This document shows positions 1-6,128 of a stretch of 6,238 nucleotides of DNA, one piece after another. This stretch comes from Candidatus Schekmanbacteria bacterium GWA2_38_11 (GTDB lineage Bacteria > Schekmanbacteria > GWA2-38-11). The notes beneath the pieces were generated by a model, which saw nothing but the letters and a program-made list of their open reading frames with translations, did no database searches and was not told the DNA's origin. Numbering within the stretch: the stretch's first letter is position 1; every line of letters begins with the position of its first letter. The stretch lies in NCBI GenBank assembly GCA_001790645.1, contig MGDB01000091.1, forward strand, positions 936 through 7,173, in the 5' to 3' direction. The position numbers and the translations under genes are program-made.

Positions 1-1154
1 TCTTTGCGGTCGTAGAATCTGAGCCCTCCGAAAATGTCATAGGGCAGGCTCTCGCGCCTCAGCATATCCTCAATTACCCTTGACTGGGCATTAGTGCGGT
101 AGAAAATGGCAAAATCATTTAGCTGCCTTTTCTCACTGTAACATAACTCCTTTATCTTTCTGCAGATAAACAGTGCTTCCTCAGACTCGGAAGAAAGAGT
201 AGCGTAATGGATTTTTTCTCCTTCCATGTTATCAGTCCAGAGAGTTTTTCCTTTTCTTGAAATATTGTTCATCACAACGGAGTTTGCAGCCTTGAGGATA
301 TTCTTGGTGGATCTGTAATTCTGTTCAAGCCTGATTACAAGGCAGTGAAGGAAGTCTTTCTCAAAGTTTAAGATATTGGAGAGGTCGGCCCCGCGCCACC
401 TGTAGATACTCTGGTCATCGTCACCCACAACGCAGAGGTTTTTATGTTTTGCAGCCAAAAGTTTTACCAATTCGTACTGGGCATGGTTTGTGTCCTGATA
501 TTCATCAACCATTATATACTGCCACTTGTCATTATAATAGCTTAAGATGTCAGGATTTTCTTCCAATAGTTCCACTGTGTACATCAGTAAATCATCAAAA
601 TCCATGGCATTATTTTTTTTAAGTCTTTTTTGATAAGCAGAATAAATTTCCACAAGCTTTTCTGACCAATAGTCATTAAATGCCTGTTTTGTATCAGAAG
701 GCCATTTGAGGCTGTTTTTGGCCGAACTTATAAAGGACTGGGCAGATTCACTGGAGATTACCTTCTCATCTATACGCATCTCCTCAATTATTGATTTTAT
801 CAGATTATACTGGTCTGAGGAATCATATATCAGGAAGTTCCTGTTAAAACCGAGGACCGTGCAATACCTCCTGAGTACCCTGACGCATGTAGAATGGAAC
901 GTGTTTATCCAGGGGAACCGGTCAGACCTCGTAAGGCTTAAAATCCTGTCCTTCATCTCTTTGGCTGCCTTGTTTGTAAAAGTAACAGCTAAAATATTTT
1001 CAGGTGATACCTCGTAGTTTATGTTCAGATGGGCTATCCGGTATGTTATAACCCTCGTCTTTCCGCTTCCTGCACCGGCAAGGATCAGAACCGGGCCATT
1101 TATTGTTTCAACAGCTTCACGCTGCTTATCATTCAGGTCTTTAAGTATGTCCAT
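1..1154 (-). CDS. uvrD: UvrD/PcrA-type superfamily 1A DNA helicase, N-terminal 384 codons (3' end beyond window)
   Basis: This is an ATP-driven 3'-5' DNA helicase of the UvrD/PcrA/Rep family. In nucleotide excision repair such enzymes remove the incised oligonucleotide and UvrC after UvrABC cutting; they also act in mismatch repair and replication-fork maintenance. The frame is open from an ATG at 1152-1154 to the left edge. Visible motifs in order are: Q-motif region LNDKQREAV (7-15), Walker A GAGSGKT (27-33), motif Ia AVTFTNKAAKEM (56-67), TFHS (85-88), FDDLL (186-190), Walker B DEYQDT (217-222), motif III GDDDQSIYRWRGA (244-256) and motif IV EQNYRS (277-282). The window ends in FYDRK, inside the conserved FYDRKEIKD stretch, so domains 1A, 1B and the start of 2A are present. 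No Shine-Dalgarno sequence precedes the start; the bases before the ATG are only A and T. Its own promoter lies at 1239-1267. UvrD and PcrA cannot be told apart without the C-terminus. Confidence 0.96.
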   Translation of the reverse strand, partial: MDILKDLNDKQREAVETINGPVLILAGAGSGKTRVITYRIAHLNINYEVSPENILAVTFTNKAAKEMKDRILSLTRSDRFPWINTFHSTCVRVLRRYCTVLGFNRNFLIYDSSDQYNLIKSIIEEMRIDEKVISSESAQSFISSAKNSLKWPSDTKQAFNDYWSEKLVEIYSAYQKRLKKNNAMDFDDLLMYTVELLEENPDILSYYNDKWQYIMVDEYQDTNHAQYELVKLLAAKHKNLCVVGDDDQSIYRWRGADLSNILNFEKDFLHCLVIRLEQNYRSTKNILKAANSVVMNNISRKGKTLWTDNMEGEKIHYATLSSESEEALFICRKIKELCYSEKRQLNDFAIFYRTNAQSRVIEDMLRRESLPYDIFGGLRFYDRK

Positions 1155-1176
1155 AATTTATTTTTAAATATACACC

Positions 1177-1194
1177 CGCAGGTTTTCGCCTGCG
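1177..1194 (-). other. Hairpin in the uvrD leader RNA
   Basis: CGCAGG (1177-1182) and CCTGCG (1189-1194) form a perfect 6-bp GC-rich stem around a 6-base loop, in an otherwise very AT-rich leader. It lies 22 bases upstream of the uvrD ATG and about 40 bases after the predicted transcription start. On the minus strand it is not followed by a clean T-run, so I do not call it a terminator. It may be a leader structure affecting translation or stability, or a relic of a palindromic repeat. Confidence 0.5.
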
Positions 1195-1238
1195 AGAAAA
1201 TAATACAAGCTGTTATTATTTTTTGAAATCGCAAATAA

Positions 1239-1267
1239 ACTATAGTCAGTAGATGTATTCATGTCAA
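1239..1267 (-). promoter_or_regulatory. Sigma-70-type promoter for uvrD
   Basis: On the minus strand there is a perfect -35 box TTGACA (1262-1267), a spacer of exactly 17 bases, and a -10 box TATAGT (1239-1244) with one mismatch to TATAAT. Transcription would begin near 1232, giving a leader of about 78 bases. The -35 box is the downstream half of a palindrome that is repeated at the uvrA promoter, which suggests control by a repressor. Boxes and spacing are seen directly; activity is inferred. Confidence 0.72.
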
Positions 1268-1274
1268 ATGACAA
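1261..1274. promoter_or_regulatory. Operator-like palindrome at the uvrD promoter (SOS-box candidate)
   Basis: The 14-mer ATGTCAAATGACAA contains the inverted repeat TGTCA-N2-TGACA (1262-1273), one half of which is the uvrD -35 box. The identical 14-mer occurs once more in the window, at 6098-6111, in the same position relative to the uvrA -35 box. A protein bound here would block RNA polymerase. LexA is the obvious candidate because uvrA and uvrD are LexA targets in E. coli and LexA sites differ widely between phyla. The identity of the binding protein is inference. Confidence 0.55.
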
Positions 1275-1287
1275 TGCTACAACGGGG

Positions 1288-1362
1288 ATGGGATAATTTG
1301 GATTTTAAAAATATGGGACATGGGATAATTGGATTGTAAATAATGTAGGGATAACGGATAAA
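1288..1362. repeat. Three degenerate direct repeats, core GGGATAAYYGGAT
   Basis: The copies begin at 1288 (ATGGGATAATTTGGATTTTA), 1320 (ATGGGATAATTGGATTGTA) and 1346 (TAGGGATAACGGATAAA). The first two match closely apart from one T insertion and one base change; the third is shorter and more diverged. They lie just upstream of the uvrD promoter on the minus strand, in the fmdB-uvrD spacer. They may be regulator sites or simply degenerate intergenic repeats. Confidence 0.45.
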
Positions 1363-1425
1363 TGCGGGCTGGAATCATAATCAAAAATATGTTGGGGAAA
1401 TAAAAACAAAATATGAAAACAAATT

Positions 1426-1743
1426 TTATTTTTCAGTTGAAGAAGGTTTTGGTTTTGAAGAAGGTTTTGTTTCTGAAGATGCTTTTGATTCAGATGGCTT
1501 GGTTTTTGTTGCTTCCTTCGGCTCACTGGATTTCTTATCAGCCGCCATTCCTTTTTTCCTTGACTCTGAAGGATAGTCAGTAACGTACCATCCGGACCCT
1601 TTCAGGACAAATCCGGAAGAAGAAATCAGCCGTTCAACCTTGCCTTTGCATTTTTTGCATTTTTTTATTGGCGCATCTGACATCTTTTGAAATGCCTCAA
1701 ACTTATCTCCACATTTGGTGCATTGATATTCATAAATCGGCAT
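1426..1743 (-). CDS. FmdB-family zinc-ribbon protein with Lys/Ser-rich tail (105 aa)
   Basis: This small protein begins MPIYEYQCTKCG, the hallmark of the FmdB / CxxC_CxxC_SSSS family. Two CxxC knuckles (C8, C11, C29, C32) form a zinc ribbon. The family's serine run and following segment appear as LISSSGFVLKGSGWYVTDY (39-57). From about residue 58 to the end the protein is a low-complexity tail rich in Lys, Ser, Pro, Glu and Thr, probably disordered; its DNA contains 18-base imperfect repeats such as gaagaaggtttt at 1439 and 1457. The family's biochemical role is unsettled. The founding member was described as a regulator of amidase/formamidase expression in a methylotroph, and that function should not be transferred here. 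A good Shine-Dalgarno AAGGAG (1756-1761) lies 12 bases before the ATG. It sits between ilvE and uvrD on the same strand, and I found no clear promoter or terminator of its own. Confidence 0.92.
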   Translation of the reverse strand: MPIYEYQCTKCGDKFEAFQKMSDAPIKKCKKCKGKVERLISSSGFVLKGSGWYVTDYPSESRKKGMAADKKSSEPKEATKTKPSESKASSETKPSSKPKPSSTEK

Positions 1744-1766
1744 CGTGTAGCTTGTCTCCTTTTAAT

Positions 1767-1801
1767 AACTTAAAAGTTAAAGCTCAAAACTAAAAATTAT
1801 C
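1767..1801. repeat. Five heptamers of AACTTAA type (left arm)
   Basis: The stretch reads as consecutive 7-base units AACTTAA, AAGTTAA, AGCTCAA, AACTAAA and AATTATC, just upstream of the FmdB gene's ribosome-binding site. These units are roughly the reverse complement of the TTAGNTT units of the larger array at 1849-1967, so the two blocks face each other and can pair imperfectly. Confidence 0.5.
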
Positions 1802-1806
1802 GAAGT

Positions 1807-1842
1807 GATTAAGGAATTGAAATTTTAACTTCTAACTTAATC
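1807..1842. repeat. Inverted repeat GATTAAG / CTTAATC at the centre of the heptamer region
   Basis: GATTAAG (1807-1813) and CTTAATC (1836-1842) form a perfect 7-bp stem around a 22-base loop, between the two oppositely oriented heptamer blocks. Together with the outer arms this could fold into a long, weak, AT-rich hairpin in the ilvE-fmdB spacer. The low GC content makes its stability doubtful. Confidence 0.35.
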
Positions 1843-1848
1843 GTTTTC

Positions 1849-1967
1849 TTAGATTTTAATTTTTGGGTTTTGGTTTTACATTTTTAGTTTTAAGTTTTTA
1901 GCTTATGGCCTTTGGCTGTTAGTTACCAGTATAAATAACTCGTGACCCGTTACTTGTCACTTGTCAC
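1849..1967. repeat. Phase-locked degenerate heptamer array, 17 units
   Basis: Cutting the sequence every seven bases from 1849 gives TTAGATT, TTAATTT, TTGGGTT, TTGGTTT, TACATTT, TTAGTTT, TAAGTTT, TTAGCTT, ATGGCCT, TTGGCTG, TTAGTTA, CCAGTAT, AAATAAC, TCGTGAC, CCGTTAC, TTGTCAC and TTGTCAC. The first twelve follow a TTRG-N3 pattern: position 3 is a purine in 11 of 12 and position 4 is G in 10 of 12. The last four follow YYGTNAC. Both patterns share one unbroken 7-base phase. The final unit ends on the first base (1967) of the ilvE stop codon as written on the plus strand. The array fills most of the ilvE-fmdB spacer and does not look protein-coding. Confidence 0.6.
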
Positions 1968-2878
1968 TATATGTATGTCAGCCATTTGCTGAATTTCTTG
2001 TTATTCCCTTTAACAATCGAGAAAAATATCTTTTGAATTTTTTTTGTAATCTCTCCCACCATTCCATTACCAATGACCCTGTTGTCTACCTCTCTGATGG
2101 GAGTCACTTCAGCAGCAGTCCCGGTGAAAAAAGCCTCATCAGCAATATAGACCTCGTCCCTTGAGAAAAGAGCTTCCTTCACTTCAATTCCTTCGTCTTT
2201 AGCGATCTGGATTACTGAATCCCTGGTAATTCCTGCGAGAATTGAGAGTATTGGTGTGGTTTTTATTATTCCGTTTTTTACAATAAAAATATTTTCTCCT
2301 GACCCTTCAGCTACCTGCCCTTGGGCATCGAGCATCAGAGCTTCATCATAGCCATTTTCGATGGCTTCTATTTTTGCAAGCTGGGAGTTGACATAATTGC
2401 CGCATATCTTTGCCTTGGTCATGCTTATATTGACGTGGTGTCTCTGGAAAGATGATATTTTTACACGGATCCCTTTCTCCAACCCATCTTTTCCCAGATA
2501 TGCACCCCAGGGGAATACAGAGATTGCAGCATTGACAGGGTGGTTTTTGGGGAAAATCCCTGCCTCCCCGTAGCCGTAATAGAATATTGGCTTTATATAG
2601 CACTCTGTCAGTTTATTGATCCTGATTGTATCAATGATCGCTTGACTGAACTCTTCAATTGTATAAGGCGCTTTTATGGAAGCGATTTTTACAGAATCAA
2701 ATAGCCTGTCTAAATGTTCCTGATAGCGAAATATTGCTGGTCCTTTTTTTGTCTTGTAACACCTTATCCCTTCAAAGACGCCTAAGCCGTAATTAAATGT
2801 ATGGGTCATGATGTGGATCTTGGCTTTATCCCACTCCACAAACTCCCCATCCATCCATATCTTTTTTGACGCTGTCAT
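1967..2878 (-). CDS. ilvE: Branched-chain amino acid aminotransferase, PLP fold type IV (303 aa)
   Basis: This cytoplasmic pyridoxal-phosphate enzyme transfers the amino group between glutamate and the 2-oxo acids of leucine, isoleucine and valine. It catalyses the last step of their synthesis or the first of their breakdown. Class IV aminotransferase features are clear: N-terminal [21 protein letters not shown] and [14 protein letters not shown], the PLP-phosphate segment [10 protein letters not shown], and K157 in [10 protein letters not shown], which by family comparison is the Schiff-base lysine. Further motifs are EGSGENIF (191-198), GITRDS (216-221) and [11 protein letters not shown] (G253-E257 core). 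The length is normal for IlvE and the C-terminus ends in the usual WLTY motif. The ATG is supported by a strong Shine-Dalgarno AAGGAG (2889-2894) 10 bases upstream. A D-amino acid transaminase or aminodeoxychorismate lyase is less likely, because the IlvE-type motifs span the whole length. No other ilv or leu genes are in the window, so it appears to stand alone. Confidence 0.96.
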   Translation of the reverse strand: MTASKKIWMDGEFVEWDKAKIHIMTHTFNYGLGVFEGIRCYKTKKGPAIFRYQEHLDRLFDSVKIASIKAPYTIEEFSQAIIDTIRINKLTECYIKPIFYYGYGEAGIFPKNHPVNAAISVFPWGAYLGKDGLEKGIRVKISSFQRHHVNISMTKAKICGNYVNSQLAKIEAIENGYDEALMLDAQGQVAEGSGENIFIVKNGIIKTTPILSILAGITRDSVIQIAKDEGIEVKEALFSRDEVYIADEAFFTGTAAEVTPIREVDNRVIGNGMVGEITKKIQKIFFSIVKGNNKKFSKWLTYI

Positions 2879-2949
2879 CTATTCAGAACTCCTTCCTGGC
2901 TATTGTTTTATTTGAATTTTATATACTAAAATAATTTTTTAAAAAAGTA

Positions 2950-2978
2950 AATATAAAGAAGCAAAAAATATTTGTCTA
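2950..2978 (-). promoter_or_regulatory. Candidate promoter for ilvE
   Basis: On the minus strand TAGACA (2973-2978), a 17-base spacer and TATATT (2950-2955) each differ by one base from sigma-70 consensus. Transcription would begin near 2943, giving a leader of about 65 bases that ends in the strong ilvE ribosome-binding site. The region is very AT-rich, so chance matches are common and this is less secure than the uvrA and uvrD promoters. The operator palindrome of those promoters is absent here. Confidence 0.42.
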
Positions 2979-3010
2979 TATTTTTTTGCATGATTTTAAT
3001 TTTTAAGAAT

Positions 3011-3082
3011 GTAGGGCAACCCTTTAGGGTTGCTTGCCTACCGACAGGCAGGCATAAAAGCAAGGCTGAAACCTTGCTCTAC
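3011..3082. repeat. REP/BIME-like palindromic element flanked by GTAG and CTAC
   Basis: Two hairpins face each other. GTAG (3011-3014) is followed by GCAACCCT / AGGGTTGC (3016-3023 and 3026-3033, perfect 8-bp). The opposite end is AGCAAGG / CCTTGCT (3059-3065 and 3072-3078, perfect 7-bp) followed by CTAC (3079-3082), which is GTAG on the minus strand. Between them is a smaller dyad TGCCT / AGGCA (3035-3039 and 3046-3050). The outer ends GTAGGGCAA and TTGCTCTAC can also pair with one G-T wobble, so the unit could fold as a whole. A GTAG tetranucleotide beside a palindrome, with two copies in opposite orientation, is the known architecture of REP/BIME elements mobilised by RAYT transposases. 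No such transposase lies in this window. Confidence 0.6.
3056..3078 (-). terminator. Possible rho-independent terminator after uvrA
   Basis: On the minus strand, 20 bases past the uvrA stop codon, AGCAAGG-TTTCAG-CCTTGCT is followed by TTT and then A. The 7-bp stem is adequate but the T-run is short, so termination may be weak. The hairpin is one half of the REP-like element, so any terminator activity would be borrowed from that repeat. Confidence 0.4.
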
Positions 3083-3097
3083 AGCTTTATATCTGTA

Positions 3098-5926
3098 TTA
3101 CATCCATCCCTTTTTCAGCACTCTTTTTAAAACCTGCCCTGTATATGATTTATTGTTGCTGATTATTTCTTCCGGTGTCCCGCATGCAATTACTTCTCCG
3201 CCGTCATCGCCCCCTTCAGGGCCTAAGTCAATTATATAGTCAGCGGATTTTATTACGTCTAAATTATGCTCTATTACAACTATTGTATTTCCGGCATCAG
3301 CGAGTCTGTTTAAGACATCAAGCAGTTTCTGGATGTCTGCAAAGTGAAGCCCTGTTGTCGGTTCATCAAGAATATAAAGAGTCCTTCCGGTGCTTACCTT
3401 GGAAAGTTCTTTTGCCAGCTTTACCCTCTGTGCCTCTCCTCCTGAAAGGGTAGTGGCAGATTGCCCTAATTTTATATACCCAAGTCCCACATCAGAAAGA
3501 GTCCGGAGCTTCCGTTTGATGACCGGGATGCTTTCATAAAATTCAAGAGCCTGATCTACTGTCATGTCAAGGGTCTCAGCAATGTTTTTTCCTTTATATC
3601 TTATATCAAGGGTCTCCCTGCTATATCTTTTCCCGTTGCATGTCTCACAGGTAACATAAATATCAGGGAGGAAATGCATCTCGATTTTTTTCATTCCGCC
3701 ACCTTCGCATGCCTCACACCTTCCTCCTTTAACATTGAAGCTGAAGCGTCCGGGTCTGTAGCCCCTCATCCTTGATTCAGGAACCTGGGAGTAGAGGTCT
3801 CTGATCGGAGAAAAAAGTCCGGTATAGGTGGAAGGGTTTGACCTTGGGGTCCTTCCTATTGGTGACTGGTCAATGTCAATTACCTTGTCGATGTTTTCAA
3901 GCCCCTTTATCTCCTTATAACCCAGGGGAGTGTCAGGTGAATTATAAAAGATTTTAGCAAGTGCTTTGTAAAGGGTCTCAAGAATTAGAGTGCTTTTGCC
4001 TGAACCTGAGACACCTGTTATACAGGTAAAAAGTCCAAGGGGGATTTTTACATCAATATTTTTCAAATTATTTCCCTCTGCGCCTATGATTTCAAGATGT
4101 GAATTATTACATTTGCGTCTTATCTGAGGAACTGGAATTGATAATTCTCCGGAGAGATATTTTCCTGTAATTGAGTTTTTATTTTTTGTAATTTCCTCAG
4201 GGGTTCCTGCAGCTACCAGCTCTCCGCCTTTTTCACCGGCGCCGGGACCAAGGTCAATGACATAGTCGGCTGTGAGAATTGTCTCTGCATCATGCTCTAC
4301 AACAAGGACTGTATTACCCATGTCCCTTAATCTGGTAAGTGTGTTGAGGAGTTTCCTGTTGTCCTTGTAATGAAGCCCGATACTCGGCTCATCCAGTATG
4401 TAGAGGACACCGATTAGTGAAGGCCCTATCTGCGTAGCGAGCCTTATCCTCTGACCCTCGCCTCCTGAAAGAGTCCCGCCGTTGCGGTCAAGGGTAAGAT
4501 AATCAAGCCCCACAGCTATTAAAAAATTCAGCCTCTCCTTTATCTCCTTTAATATCCTCTGTCCGATTTCAAGGTCTCTTCTTGAGAGCTTGAGCTTTTC
4601 AAACCATTTAAGAGTGTCCTTTATTGATAAGTTGCAGATGCCTGTAATGTTTCTGCCGTTAATCCTTACTGCCAGATATTCTTTTTTTAATCTGTCTCCC
4701 TTGCACTCAGGGCATTCCCTTACAGCCATGAATTGCTCGATCTCTTCCCTTACGCTCTCTGACGAGGTTTCAAGATATCTCTGGTTAAGGCTGTTAATAA
4801 CGCCTTCAAACTCTCTTTTAAAGAAATAACGGTTTTTCTCTGTCTTGTAGAGAAAGTCTATTTCTTTGCCGGGAGAGCCATATAATATGAGGTTCTTTAT
4901 ATTTGAAGGGAGGTTGGCAAATGGAGTATCAAGGTCAAAATTAAAATTTTCTGAAAGTGTCTCCAGTACCTGCTGGTAATAGCGGCTGAATTTCATCCCC
5001 CAGGGGGCAATTGCTCCTTCTCGTAATGTCTTGCTCTTATCAGGAATCACTAAATCGGGGTCAATTGTCATCGTAGTCCCGAGTCCGCTGCACTTTGAGC
5101 ACGCACCGTAAGGGTTATTGAATGAAAAGACCCGTGGAGTCAGTTCAGGGAAGCTGATATTGCATTTAGGGCAGGCAAATTTTTCTGAAAAGAGAAGGTC
5201 TTTCTTGTCAGCAACTCTTACTGTAACTTCTCCCTTTGAGAGTTTTGTTGCAATCTCTATGGAATCAACAAGCCTCTTTAGGGCTTCCTTTTTTATTATG
5301 AGCCTGTCCACCACTATTTCAATATCGTGCTTTTTTTTCTTATCAAGCTTTATATCCTGATCAAGCTCAACGATCTCACCGTCAATCCTTGCCCTGACAA
5401 AACCCTCTTGCTGTAACTCCTGCAGTTGTTTTTTATATTCACCTTTTTTACCGCGGGCTATCGGAGAGAGTATCCATATTTTTGTCCCTTCAGGGAGTTC
5501 CATTATCCGGTCAGAAATCTGCTCAACGGTCTGGGAGGAAATTTCGTTGCCGCATTTGTAGCAAAAAGTTTTTCCAATTCTTGCAAATAGCAGCCTCAGA
5601 TAATCATAAATCTCGGTTATTGTTCCTACTGTTGAGCGCGGGTTTTTTGAAGTAGATTTCTGTTCAATTGAAATGGCAGGGGAAAGTCCCTCAATCCTGT
5701 CAACATCAGGCTTTTCCATTAATTCGAGGAACTGCCTTGCATAGGCGGAGAGGGACTCTACATATCGCCTCTGGCCTTCAGCATATATTGTGTCAAAGGC
5801 AAGAGAGGATTTGCCGGAGCCTGAAAGCCCGGTAATCACAACCAGTTTGTCCCTCGGTATTATGAGGTTTATGTTCTTTAAGTTGTGTTCTCTTGCACCT
5901 TCTATGATAATTGACCTTGTTGCCAT
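3098..5926 (-). CDS. uvrA: UvrABC system protein A, excinuclease ABC subunit A (942 aa)
   Basis: UvrA is the damage-recognition ATPase of bacterial nucleotide excision repair. It dimerises, finds distorted DNA and loads UvrB. The protein is complete and of family-normal length (E. coli about 940). It has two ABC-type ATPase modules. The first has Walker A GLSGSGKS (33-40), signature LSGGEGQ (486-492) and Walker B ending at D512-E513-P514. The second has Walker [10 protein letters not shown] (638-646), signature LSGGEAQ (827-833) and Walker B ending at D854-E855-P856. Two zinc modules are intact: C252, C255, C276, C279 in the first half and C737, C740, C760, C763 in the second. A further CxxC (FCYKCG, near residue 119) lies in the N-terminal part. 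The start [19 protein letters not shown] matches normal UvrA starts, and an in-frame stop lies just upstream, so the ATG is secure although no Shine-Dalgarno is visible. Expression is predicted from the promoter at 6076-6104, whose -35 box lies in an operator-like palindrome shared with uvrD. Confidence 0.99.
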   Translation of the reverse strand: MATRSIIIEGAREHNLKNINLIIPRDKLVVITGLSGSGKSSLAFDTIYAEGQRRYVESLSAYARQFLELMEKPDVDRIEGLSPAISIEQKSTSKNPRSTVGTITEIYDYLRLLFARIGKTFCYKCGNEISSQTVEQISDRIMELPEGTKIWILSPIARGKKGEYKKQLQELQQEGFVRARIDGEIVELDQDIKLDKKKKHDIEIVVDRLIIKKEALKRLVDSIEIATKLSKGEVTVRVADKKDLLFSEKFACPKCNISFPELTPRVFSFNNPYGACSKCSGLGTTMTIDPDLVIPDKSKTLREGAIAPWGMKFSRYYQQVLETLSENFNFDLDTPFANLPSNIKNLILYGSPGKEIDFLYKTEKNRYFFKREFEGVINSLNQRYLETSSESVREEIEQFMAVRECPECKGDRLKKEYLAVRINGRNITGICNLSIKDTLKWFEKLKLSRRDLEIGQRILKEIKERLNFLIAVGLDYLTLDRNGGTLSGGEGQRIRLATQIGPSLIGVLYILDEPSIGLHYKDNRKLLNTLTRLRDMGNTVLVVEHDAETILTADYVIDLGPGAGEKGGELVAAGTPEEITKNKNSITGKYLSGELSIPVPQIRRKCNNSHLEIIGAEGNNLKNIDVKIPLGLFTCITGVSGSGKSTLILETLYKALAKIFYNSPDTPLGYKEIKGLENIDKVIDIDQSPIGRTPRSNPSTYTGLFSPIRDLYSQVPESRMRGYRPGRFSFNVKGGRCEACEGGGMKKIEMHFLPDIYVTCETCNGKRYSRETLDIRYKGKNIAETLDMTVDQALEFYESIPVIKRKLRTLSDVGLGYIKLGQSATTLSGGEAQRVKLAKELSKVSTGRTLYILDEPTTGLHFADIQKLLDVLNRLADAGNTIVVIEHNLDVIKSADYIIDLGPEGGDDGGEVIACGTPEEIISNNKSYTGQVLKRVLKKGWM

Positions 5927-5940
5927 AGGTAATTAGTTTT

Positions 5941-5965
5941 GTAGGGTTCGTTCCCAGAACGAACC
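5941..5965. repeat. GTAG-headed REP-like palindrome in the uvrA leader
   Basis: GTAG (5941-5944) is followed directly by GGTTCGTTC (5945-5953), the loop CCA, and GAACGAACC (5957-5965), a perfect 9-bp stem. The stem base is 18 bases upstream of the uvrA ATG and would be transcribed in the uvrA leader. Its architecture matches the element at 3011-3082 but its stem sequence differs. Confidence 0.6.
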
Positions 5966-5984
5966 GGATGAAATAATTACTTTA

Positions 5985-6005
5985 GGCACATTCGGGGAAT
6001 GTGCC
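5985..6005. repeat. Second perfect palindrome in the uvrA leader
   Basis: GGCACATTC (5985-5993), loop GGG and GAATGTGCC (5997-6005) form a perfect 9-bp stem with a 3-base loop, the same dimensions as the palindrome at 5945-5965, 19 bases away. Neither end carries a clean GTAG. The two together look like a REP doublet (BIME). Both lie between the predicted uvrA transcription start and its ATG. Confidence 0.55.
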
Positions 6006-6075
6006 CTTAATTTTAATTTATAATTCTACTATTAGTTTTAAAATACAAAAAATGAAAATTAACCATGCGAAGATT

Positions 6076-6104
6076 TTTATATTAAGCAGGAAAGAGAATG
6101 TCAA
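6076..6104 (-). promoter_or_regulatory. Sigma-70-type promoter for uvrA
   Basis: On the minus strand there is a perfect TTGACA (6099-6104), a 17-base spacer and TATAAA (6076-6081), one mismatch from consensus. Start of transcription would be near 6069, giving a leader of about 143 bases that carries two strong hairpins. The geometry and the overlapping palindrome are the same as at the uvrD promoter. Confidence 0.72.
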
Positions 6105-6111
6105 ATGACAA
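6098..6111. promoter_or_regulatory. Operator-like palindrome at the uvrA promoter (SOS-box candidate)
   Basis: This is an exact second copy of the 14-mer ATGTCAAATGACAA found at 1261-1274. The inverted repeat TGTCA-N2-TGACA (6099-6110) includes the uvrA -35 box as one half. It also lies 17 bases from the -35 box of the divergent rightward promoter at 6129, so one bound protein could affect both directions. Confidence 0.55.
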
Positions 6112-6128
6112 AGTTTAAAGAAATCTCC

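Noticed and set aside
1177..1194. Hairpin before uvrD as a rho-independent terminator
   Set aside because: Neither strand has a proper T-run after the stem, and it lies within the predicted leader of uvrD rather than after a gene.
706..1226. Plus-strand open frames opposite the helicase gene (706-1017 and 1029-1226)
   Set aside because: They lie antisense to uvrD codons containing conserved helicase motifs, show no recognisable protein features and have no ribosome-binding site.
1744..1860. A separate promoter for the FmdB gene
   Set aside because: Only weak AT-rich matches (for example TTGAGC with a TAAAAG-like -10) were found, which are expected by chance in this sequence.
1849..1967. CRISPR array as an explanation for the repeats in the ilvE-fmdB spacer
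   Set aside because: Units are 7 bases, degenerate and contiguous, with no unique spacers and no cas genes.
2346..2603. Minus-strand 85-codon frame overlapping ilvE out of frame
   Set aside because: It is an alternate-frame shadow; the ilvE frame carries the catalytic and PLP-binding motifs across this region.
3030..3453. Plus-strand frames opposite the 3' end of uvrA and the REP-like element
   Set aside because: They are antisense to the second UvrA ATPase module, rich in Leu/Arg/Ser from reverse reading, and lack motifs or start signals.
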